A DNA stretch of 64,000 nucleotides from Flammeovirgaceae bacterium UBA2338 (GTDB lineage Bacteria; Bacteroidota; Bacteroidia; Cytophagales; Cyclobacteriaceae): assembly GCA_002344795.1 (NCBI GenBank), contig DDUM01000020.1:172118-236117 (forward strand). The letters are read 5' to 3'. Numbering within the stretch: the first letter of the stretch is position 1; every line of letters starts with the position of its first letter. The translations under genes and the position numbers were made by a program. Shown here in pieces: positions 1 through 7,459 of the stretch. The notes beneath the pieces are model-generated. The model did no database searches. It worked only from the letters and a program-made list of their open reading frames with translations, and was not told the origin of the DNA.

Positions 1-22
1 TTAAATTCTTCATTATGCTAAC

Positions 23-2719
23 TCAAAATTTAAATGTGTATGAAACTGAAGGAATAGCTGCACCAATAATTGCCATTCTATAAGGCCGTAAAACGCCTTT
101 TCCATTATCAGCAAAAAAGATGGTATAAGGATTTTTTCTTCCATAAACATTGTACACAGAAATTGTCCATGTGCCGTCCCAGAATTTTTTCCTCTTATGG
201 TTACCCTCAATAATAAAAGCAAGATCCAATCGATGGTAATCTGGAATCCTGTATTGATTGCGCAATGAAAAATTCGCCACTGGTACATTATCAATCAAAT
301 ATGCTGTAGTGGGCGCTGAGATTGGCCTGCCTGTATGGTAGGTAAAATTACTGGAGATGAAATAGCGCTTAGAAATATTGTACTTCCAATTGAAATTAAA
401 CACATGAGGTTGATCAAAGTTGGAAGGATACTGATCACCATTATTGATACTTTCAATAGAGGTGATGCCTTTTGTCTCTCTGAATGATCGTGAATAGGTG
501 TAGTTCATCGTTCCGTTGAAACGACCTTTACTTTTTACTATTGAAATTTCAAATCCATAGGCAAGCCCATTTCCTCTAAGCAAGTCTGTTTCAAGATGAT
601 CGTTGAGAATGAGTTGGGCACCATCTTTAAAATCCAGTAAATCATAAATTTTCTTATAATAGAATTCTACAAAAGTCTCATAGGTCTTTTCTTTAAAGTC
701 TTTGAAAAACCCAATAGAAACCTGGTCTGCATACTGAGGCTGAAAATGGTAGTTACTTGGTTGCCAAATATCAATCGGTGCTACTGCTGCTGAATTCGAT
801 ATTAAATGGGTATACTGGTAAATGCGGTTGAACCCAGCTTTGACAGAGGCCTCCGGTGTGAAGGAGTAGCGAACACTAAATCTTGGCTCCAGACCCGTAT
901 AGCTTTTTACTTTGTCCCCTTTGGCAAACGAAAGTGTATCAGTAATTGATGTAACCTCCTTTGGCAAACCAGGCTCATAAACATAAACGTTGGCTAGCCC
1001 ATACGAACTGTACATTGAATACCTCACCCCCAAATCAATATTAAAACGCTCCTGCCACTGAAAATTCTCGCTGAAATAAATTGCATTCTCTAGCGTGTTT
1101 TGTTTATTCAACTGTTGTGGTCGGACCAATGATTCATCAGAGGAAGGGTTTATCGATCCAGGATTATAACGATAGTAAACTGAATTTGCGCCAAAGTTTA
1201 ATTTGTGATTACCGAAATTGTAATTAAAATCTGCTTTAAGAGTCGGATAGGTTACGCCAAAACCCAATTCAAAAGCATTCCCTGGTTCTTCATCTTCTAC
1301 TGTGTAGGAATAGTTGCCTACACCTGCTGTTAGCGATCCCCCTAGCTTATCATTAAAATTATGATCCAATCGAAACACACCCATCCGGTTATGCCACCTG
1401 TAAACGGTATCGGTTGGTAAACCAAATTTATCCTGACTTATATATGCTGTAAACTGAAGCTTCGTGTCATTGCTTATCAGATGACTCAACTTTAACGATG
1501 CATCGTAAAAAGCAACAGAACTGTTTTGGATGTCCTGGTAATTGGTCTTTACCTTTTTAAGCAACCAATCAGAGTAGGAAGAACGCAAAGAAATAATCGC
1601 TGACGTTTTGTCTTTAACAATCGGGCCTCCTGCTGTAAAATTACTGGCTATAATTCCAATTCCACCATTGCCCTCCCATTTCTCAAAGTTTCCTTCTTTT
1701 ACACTGATATTAAGCACTGAAGATACGCGCCCACCGAACTCAGCGGGTATTCCACCCCGATAGAAACTCACTTCTTTAAGCGCATCAGAATTAAAAGCTG
1801 AGAAAAACCCAAAAACGTGTGAAATATTGAAGACGTTTATACCATCGTAAAGCACCAGGTTTTGATCTACCCCACCGCCTCTTACGTTAAACCCTGTTGC
1901 TACTTCTCCAACAGACGTTACCCCGGGCAATGTTTGCACTTGCCTTATCAAATCCACCTGACCCATAAATGAAGGCATTCTTTTTATTTCTGCCAGTTTT
2001 ATGGTTGTTTGACCTCCCCTGTTACCCATAACGTTGGAAAAAGCCTTATCAGTAACTACAACCTCTTCCAATAATGTTGGGGTTTCGCTTAGCGGAACAT
2101 TAAGGCTACCATCTTCATAAATCTGTAAATCGTATACCTTATCTTCATAATTAAAATACCTCACGTTCAGAATATGCTGGCCGGATGGAATACTGATAGT
2201 AAAATTTCCATCGATATCAGTAGTTACGCCTTCATCCAAATCTTGAATGATCACTGAAGCCCCTACTAATGGATCCTTACTTTTCTCATCCGTAACCCCA
2301 CCTGTAAGGGTTACCCTTCCAACCCGTCCAGCAGATGGGCTGCCAATAATTATAGGTTCTATTTTTTTCAGTTCCTTGCTGGCTGTGCTGAGAAGCCGAT
2401 CTCTTAAAATAGATTGAGAGGGATCCTTTATCAGGATGATTGCATAATCACTGACCACCTGAAACTCAATACTTGTGCTTCGGAAAATATCCTCAAGAAA
2501 ATACTCGATTGTTTTTCCTGCATAGTTCTGTTCTATCGTTGTATTGGCTATCCAATCAGGCAGGTAAAAGAATTTTACAGTATCGCTCTTTTCTAATTCT
2601 TCGAAATAATCGGACAGCAATTTCCCTTGTTCAGAGCCATCCAGTTTTTTCCCTAATATGTTTTGACCCGAAACGGCCAACCCGTAAAAAACAAACAAAG
2701 AGATTAAAGCAACTTTCAA
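23..2719 (-). CDS. TonB-dependent outer-membrane receptor with STN-like and carboxypeptidase-regulatory-like N-terminal domains
   Basis: An 898-residue outer-membrane transporter. A hydrophobic signal peptide ends near residue 19. Residues about 35-100 resemble an STN (secretin/TonB short N-terminal) domain, about 135-220 a CarboxypepD_reg-like beta-sandwich (VTLTGGVTDEKSKDPLVGAS), about 240-345 the plug (NVRGGGVDQNLVLYDGI), and the rest a beta-barrel ending in aromatic FKF. The STN domain often marks receptors that signal to FecR/sigma factors, but neither is seen here. No in-frame ATG exists between the upstream stop and the signal peptide, so the start is probably TTG. The substrate cannot be told. 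Nothing is annotated in bases 1-22. Confidence 0.9.
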   Translation of the reverse strand: MKVALISLFVFYGLAVSGQNILGKKLDGSEQGKLLSDYFEELEKSDTVKFFYLPDWIANTTIEQNYAGKTIEYFLEDIFRSTSIEFQVVSDYAIILIKDPSQSILRDRLLSTASKELKKIEPIIIGSPSAGRVGRVTLTGGVTDEKSKDPLVGASVIIQDLDEGVTTDIDGNFTISIPSGQHILNVRYFNYEDKVYDLQIYEDGSLNVPLSETPTLLEEVVVTDKAFSNVMGNRGGQTTIKLAEIKRMPSFMGQVDLIRQVQTLPGVTSVGEVATGFNVRGGGVDQNLVLYDGINVFNISHVFGFFSAFNSDALKEVSFYRGGIPAEFGGRVSSVLNISVKEGNFEKWEGNGGIGIIASNFTAGGPIVKDKTSAIISLRSSYSDWLLKKVKTNYQDIQNSSVAFYDASLKLSHLISNDTKLQFTAYISQDKFGLPTDTVYRWHNRMGVFRLDHNFNDKLGGSLTAGVGNYSYTVEDEEPGNAFELGFGVTYPTLKADFNYNFGNHKLNFGANSVYYRYNPGSINPSSDESLVRPQQLNKQNTLENAIYFSENFQWQERFNIDLGVRYSMYSSYGLANVYVYEPGLPKEVTSITDTLSFAKGDKVKSYTGLEPRFSVRYSFTPEASVKAGFNRIYQYTHLISNSAAVAPIDIWQPSNYHFQPQYADQVSIGFFKDFKEKTYETFVEFYYKKIYDLLDFKDGAQLILNDHLETDLLRGNGLAYGFEISIVKSKGRFNGTMNYTYSRSFRETKGITSIESINNGDQYPSNFDQPHVFNFNWKYNISKRYFISSNFTYHTGRPISAPTTAYLIDNVPVANFSLRNQYRIPDYHRLDLAFIIEGNHKRKKFWDGTWTISVYNVYGRKNPYTIFFADNGKGVLRPYRMAIIGAAIPSVSYTFKF

Positions 2720-2797
2720 GTATGTGGTGATAATAGAAGTTCTAAAAAAAGAATACGCAAATTACGGTAATTTAGAAATATTCAAACACTAAATTCC

Positions 2798-3478
2798 CTA
2801 TTTACGTAATCGGCAAGCACGCACCATCACCCGCTTCCCAGGGGGGCCTGGCACCTCCTCAACCTCCATATTCAAATCTTTCAAGTCTCTCTTAAATTGA
2901 CCACTGGCACAATAGGTTACCATCACTCCTTTCTCTCTCATTACACTAACCACGTTCGCTAATACCGATTTTGCCCAGATTTCAGGCTGAATTTTTGGTG
3001 CAAATGCATCAAAGTATACCAAATCATAAAAATCTTCTTCCAACCTTAATGAACAAATATCGGCATGAATCTTATGGATCGTGAAGGCATTGTTTAACCG
3101 AACATCCTCCCCCCAATTCGCTTTATGCAACTCTAGAAAACCTTGAGCATCACCTTGATGGGATAGATAATCAGGATAATTCAGCTGATTTAGAATAACT
3201 TCAGACAAAGGGAAAGCTTCCACTGAGTGATAGATTTTCTCAATGCTTTGCGTTTTCTCATCTAACATTGTGAGCAAAGCATTGAGCCCCGTACCAAACC
3301 CTACCTCAAGAATTTTTACTGATCTGGCTTGAAATCGATTGGTAAAGTAATGGAGCCCTTGTTCAATATATACGTGATTCGATTCCTGAATCGCACCATG
3401 GGTAGAGTGGTAAGTCTCATTTAACTCCAGGTGTTTGATGGTGTGAGAACCATCTGATGTTTTTATTACTTTGAGCAA
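2798..3478 (-). CDS. mnmD: MnmD-like tRNA 5-aminomethyl-2-thiouridine methyltransferase
   Basis: A 226-residue SAM-dependent methyltransferase matching the N-terminal half of MnmC (DUF752) without the FAD oxidase half. It would methylate aminomethyl-2-thiouridine at the tRNA wobble position. The SAM-binding motif EVGFGTGLNALL lies near residues 57-68 and the family motif YFDAFAPKIQPEIW near 155. The first residues (LLKVIKTSDGS) need a TTG start; no ATG is available. It lies 10 nt downstream of ispF in the same direction and probably shares its transcript. The stand-alone form is the usual one in Bacteroidota. Confidence 0.85.
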   Translation of the reverse strand: MLKVIKTSDGSHTIKHLELNETYHSTHGAIQESNHVYIEQGLHYFTNRFQARSVKILEVGFGTGLNALLTMLDEKTQSIEKIYHSVEAFPLSEVILNQLNYPDYLSHQGDAQGFLELHKANWGEDVRLNNAFTIHKIHADICSLRLEEDFYDLVYFDAFAPKIQPEIWAKSVLANVVSVMREKGVMVTYCASGQFKRDLKDLNMEVEEVPGPPGKRVMVRACRLRK

Positions 3479-3488
3479 ATTGTTGGCT

Positions 3489-3968
3489 TTAAGCCTTTCG
3501 AAGTAAAACTACAGCATACGCATTTACTCCTTCTTCCCTTCCCACATAACCCATCCTTTCATTAGTAGTGGCTTTAATGGAAATATCGTCTTCAGAAATA
3601 CCCATTGCTGGCGCAAGCACTTGTTTCATGGCTGGAATATGCGGATTGATCTTTGGTTTCTCAAGACATAATGAACAATCCAGATTTTCTATTTGCCAAC
3701 CCTTTTCCCTGATCATTTTGGTTACTTCCTGAAGAAAAAATATACTTTGCATTCCCTTCCACCTGGGGTCGGTATTTGCAAAATGAAAACCAATGTCCCC
3801 CAGATTGGCCGCACCAAGCAAGGCATCACAGATAGCATGGATAAGCACATCAGCATCTGAATGCCCTACGGCACCCTTTTTGGCCTCTAGTTTTATTCCC
3901 CCCAACCAAAAGTCTTTGCCCTCTTCCAGCTGGTGAACATCAAAACCCATTCCCACTCTCATTTTCAT
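3489..3968 (-). CDS. ispF: 2-C-methyl-D-erythritol 2,4-cyclodiphosphate synthase
   Basis: A 159-residue enzyme of the MEP isoprenoid pathway; it cyclises CDP-methylerythritol 2-phosphate with release of CMP. The metal ligands are in GFDVHQ (Asp10, His12) and the conserved HSDADVLIHA block is near residue 40. The later TNERMGYVGREEGV segment is also typical, and the length is normal. The open frame reaches upstream to a TTG, but ATG codons at 3968 and 3962 fit the family N-terminus better. It sits 11 nt after the M16 peptidase stop and upstream of mnmD, so the three may be co-transcribed. No other MEP gene is nearby. Confidence 0.95.
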   Translation of the reverse strand: MKMRVGMGFDVHQLEEGKDFWLGGIKLEAKKGAVGHSDADVLIHAICDALLGAANLGDIGFHFANTDPRWKGMQSIFFLQEVTKMIREKGWQIENLDCSLCLEKPKINPHIPAMKQVLAPAMGISEDDISIKATTNERMGYVGREEGVNAYAVVLLRKA

Positions 3969-3979
3969 TGCCAAAAAAT

Positions 3980-5218
3980 TTAATTGTTCGTATTGTAATA
4001 GAGCACTGAAACGTTTTCTTCCTTCAAAATTTGTTGGGCCAAACGATCGATCTCTTTGCTCTCAATCGCCTCAATAAGGCCTCTCTCTCTATTTACCAGA
4101 TTAGCATCTCCTGAAAGTGCACTAAATGCTAAATTCATCGCCCTGTTCAGCACCTCCACTTCTCCAAACTCAATCGTTGACAAGGCCTGATTCTTCACCT
4201 TTTCCAATTCTTCATCAGTAATTCCCTTTTCAACAAAATCATACACAACATCATCCAGTGCCTTTTCTGCCTCTCTCAAATCCATCCCATCTCGCACGCG
4301 GCCGTTTATTATCAATAGCCCCGGATCAATTGTACCCATCGTAAAAGCAGATACCGAATTAAATATTGGGTTGTCTTTTACTAATCGTTGATACAGGCGA
4401 CTTGAATCCCCACGACCCAACACATCACTTACCAAATCAGCTGCATAAAAATCTTTATCAAATCTTCCGGGCATATGGTATGCTTTGTACAGAGCCGCAG
4501 CGGGCACATCCATTTTAACTTCCAACGTTCGTTTACTTTTCTGCTCTGGCTCTTTGACAAGATTCCTTTTCTTAATCTTACCTGAAGGAATTGTTCCAAA
4601 CCATTTTTCTGATAGTCGCTTGATGTTTTCTGTTTTTACATTTCCTGCAACTACCATTATTGCATTGGAAGGCACATAATGCGTATAAAAAAATGATTTC
4701 ACATCCTCTACGGTAGCATCTTCAATATGCTTTATCTCCTTTCCAATAGTTGCCCATTGGTAAGGATGTGCCTGATAGGCCAAAGGCCGAAGCTTCAACC
4801 ATACATCGCCATAAGGTTGGTTGAGATAACGTTGTTTGAATTCTTCTATTACCACCTTGCGCTGCACTTCCAGTACCTGTGGATCAAAAGACAAACTCAA
4901 CATCCTGTCACTTTCCAACCAAAAACCCGTTTCTATATTATCAGCAGAAAGGGTGAGGTAATAATTAGTAATATCTGTATTGGTAAAAGCATTATTTTCT
5001 CCTCCCACTCTTTGCAGGGGTTCATCATAACTTGGAATGTTGGCAGACCCTCCAAACATCAAATGTTCAAAAAGATGAGCAAATCCTGTTTTATCACCTT
5101 GCTCATCGCGAGAGCCTACATCATACAAAATATTGATAGTCGCAATCTGAACAGTCGGGTCCTCATGAACCAAAATACGAAGGCCGTTTTCCAGAGTAAA
5201 AGATTCAAAATTGATCAT
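3980..5218 (-). CDS. M16 family zinc metallopeptidase
   Basis: A 412-residue insulinase/mitochondrial-processing-peptidase-like protein. The inverted zinc motif HxxEH is intact (HLFEH, His48-His52), and a downstream Glu that could be the third ligand lies in VVIEEFKQR about 75 residues later. Two M16 domains of about 200 residues follow. No signal peptide is seen, so it is probably cytoplasmic or needs a partner. In this phylum such half-size proteins often come as an active/inactive pair, but no second copy is adjacent. A TAnnTTTG-like box (TATTTTTG, minus strand) lies only a few bases before the ATG, which would give a nearly leaderless mRNA. Confidence 0.9.
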   Translation of the reverse strand: MINFESFTLENGLRILVHEDPTVQIATINILYDVGSRDEQGDKTGFAHLFEHLMFGGSANIPSYDEPLQRVGGENNAFTNTDITNYYLTLSADNIETGFWLESDRMLSLSFDPQVLEVQRKVVIEEFKQRYLNQPYGDVWLKLRPLAYQAHPYQWATIGKEIKHIEDATVEDVKSFFYTHYVPSNAIMVVAGNVKTENIKRLSEKWFGTIPSGKIKKRNLVKEPEQKSKRTLEVKMDVPAAALYKAYHMPGRFDKDFYAADLVSDVLGRGDSSRLYQRLVKDNPIFNSVSAFTMGTIDPGLLIINGRVRDGMDLREAEKALDDVVYDFVEKGITDEELEKVKNQALSTIEFGEVEVLNRAMNLAFSALSGDANLVNRERGLIEAIESKEIDRLAQQILKEENVSVLYYNTNN

Positions 5219-5348
5219 TGCTCAAAAATAGTTGTACTTTTTGGATTGACCTATTGAACCTGTTCACTCATCTTATCAAAATACCTCACGCAAGCCTTAT
5301 TCTTATATCTAACCTTCATTAACTTGCCACGCAATTTTATAAAGGGCT

Positions 5349-7328
5349 ATGCAATTCAATCGTAAAAAATATTCAGACAAAATTCTTAAAGATCTCTACG
5401 AAGGACTTTTAAGACCCCGGCTTATTGAAGAAAAGATGCTCATTCTGCTACGACAGGGTAAAATCAGCAAATGGTTCAGCGGAATAGGACAGGAAGGCAT
5501 TGCCGTAGGGCTAACCAAAGGTCTGGACAATAACGATTATATCCTGCCCATGCACCGAAACCTGGGTGTATTTACATCTAGAAACATGCCTTTCGATCGG
5601 TTGTTCTCACAATGGCAGGGGACTTCCTTAGGATATACCAAAGGAAGAGATCGTTCTTTTCATTTTGGTTCCAATGAGCATCACATCGTGGGAATGATTT
5701 CTCATCTGGGTCCGCAAAATGCTGTGGCTGACGGAATTGCTCTGGCCGGAAAATTATTAAAGGAAAAAAGGGTTACTGCGGTATTTAATGGAGACGGTGG
5801 AACCAGTGAAGGAGATTTTCACGAAGCCATCAACGTAGCTGCTGTATGGGACTTGCCAATTATTTTTCTTGTTGAAAATAATGGCTACGGACTCTCCACA
5901 CCGAGCAGCGAACAATTCCGTTGCAAAAACTTTGTTGACAAAGCCATTGGGTATGGGATAGAGGGGGTGAAAATAGATGGCAATAACGTTCTTGAAGTCT
6001 ACGACACAGTAAAAACGCTTGCCGAAAGTATCAGAAAAAATCCGAGACCAGTTTTATTGGAAGCCATCACCTTTAGAATGCGCGGCCATGAGGAAGCTTC
6101 AGGCACCAAATACGTACCCAAGAAGTTATTGGACGACTGGGCCAGGAAAGATCCTTTAATGAATTATGAAAAGTACCTCTTGAAAGAAAGAGTCATAGAC
6201 AAAAAGTACGTAGACACCGTTATCAAAAAAATAAAGAAAGAAATTGAAGATGGGTTAGCTGTTGCTTTCGCAAGCAAGCCGCCAGAGGTAAGCACAGCAA
6301 TAGAAGTAGCGGATTTATTTCAACCCTTCGAGCAAATTCAAATTAGTCCTAAGTCTGAAAAGACTTCTGAAAAAAGATTTATTGACGCCATATCAGATGG
6401 TCTGCGCCAAAGCATGGAAAAGTACCCCAATCTAGTTTTAATGGGGCAGGATATTGCTGAGTACGGTGGCGCATTTAAAATCACTGATGGTTTTGTGAAA
6501 GCCTTCGGCAAAGACCGTGTTCGCAACACACCCATTTGCGAATCGGCTATCGTAGGTGCCGGGCTTGGGCTTTCTATAAAAGGAATGAAAGCCATGGTAG
6601 AGATGCAATTTGCTGATTTCGTTACAGAGGGCTTTAATCAGATTGTAAATAACCTGGCCAAAACGCATTGGCGGTGGGGGCAAAATGTAGACGTGGTCGT
6701 ACGCATGCCCACAGGAGCGGGTACCGCTGCCGGACCATTCCACAGCCAATCCAACGAAGCGTGGTTTTTCCATACTCCGGGCCTCAAAATAGTATACCCT
6801 TCCAATCCTTATGATGCCAAAGGCTTGCTCAACGCTGCTTTTGAGGATCCCAATCCGTACTTATACTTTGAGCACAAACTCTTGTACCGCTCTATTAAGG
6901 AAGAAATACCTGATGATTATTATACTGTTGAAGTGGGAAAAGCCAAAACAGTTGCAGAGGGCACAGACATGTCCATCATCACTTATGGAATGGGGGTTCA
7001 CTGGGCCAAAGAAATTGTGGCAACCTTACCGAATATTAGTGCTGAGATTATTGACCTGCGCACATTATTACCCTGGGACAAGGAAGCGGTGGTGGCAACC
7101 GTGAAGAAAACAAATCGGGTACTGGTGCTCCATGAAGACACACTCACTGGTGGTATTGGTGCAGAAATTTCTGCGTGGATCAATGAACATCATTTTATTC
7201 ATTTAGATGCACCTGTCATGCGGGTGGCAAGTCTCGATACACCAATTCCTTTTGCCCCCGCTTTAGAGAGCAATTTCTTAGCAAAAGGAAGGTTAAAAGG
7301 AAAGATCGAAGAACTGGCAAAATATTGA
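5349..7328 (+). CDS. Fused alpha/beta E1 component of a branched-chain-type 2-oxoacid dehydrogenase
   Basis: A 659-residue thiamine-diphosphate enzyme carrying both E1 subunits in one chain. The alpha part (about 1-325) has the ThDP motif GDGGTSEGDF (about 148-157) closing with ENNGYG. The beta part (about 340-659) contains GQDIAEYGGAF and the transketolase C-terminal domain. It would decarboxylate branched-chain 2-oxoacids (or pyruvate) and pass the acyl group to a lipoyl E2. No E2 or E3 gene is in the window, so the complex is encoded elsewhere. Fused E1 proteins of this layout are known in Bacteroidota. It is divergent from the M16 gene across a 130-bp spacer. Substrate preference cannot be settled by eye. 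Confidence 0.92.
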   Translation: MQFNRKKYSDKILKDLYEGLLRPRLIEEKMLILLRQGKISKWFSGIGQEGIAVGLTKGLDNNDYILPMHRNLGVFTSRNMPFDRLFSQWQGTSLGYTKGRDRSFHFGSNEHHIVGMISHLGPQNAVADGIALAGKLLKEKRVTAVFNGDGGTSEGDFHEAINVAAVWDLPIIFLVENNGYGLSTPSSEQFRCKNFVDKAIGYGIEGVKIDGNNVLEVYDTVKTLAESIRKNPRPVLLEAITFRMRGHEEASGTKYVPKKLLDDWARKDPLMNYEKYLLKERVIDKKYVDTVIKKIKKEIEDGLAVAFASKPPEVSTAIEVADLFQPFEQIQISPKSEKTSEKRFIDAISDGLRQSMEKYPNLVLMGQDIAEYGGAFKITDGFVKAFGKDRVRNTPICESAIVGAGLGLSIKGMKAMVEMQFADFVTEGFNQIVNNLAKTHWRWGQNVDVVVRMPTGAGTAAGPFHSQSNEAWFFHTPGLKIVYPSNPYDAKGLLNAAFEDPNPYLYFEHKLLYRSIKEEIPDDYYTVEVGKAKTVAEGTDMSIITYGMGVHWAKEIVATLPNISAEIIDLRTLLPWDKEAVVATVKKTNRVLVLHEDTLTGGIGAEISAWINEHHFIHLDAPVMRVASLDTPIPFAPALESNFLAKGRLKGKIEELAKY

Positions 7329-7459
7329 TAGGGTCTTTGGCGATAAGAAAGCAAAATTTCCCGCCCATCCGATCGTTTATTGTTCAGATTGGCTAAAAAA
7401 GACCAATTGGATGGTTTCGGCTCTTTTTTCTTAATTTAGCCTGTTTCAGCTACAGTTTT

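Noticed and set aside
1..22. Possible end of a gene at the left edge
   Set aside because: Too short to show any frame or motif.
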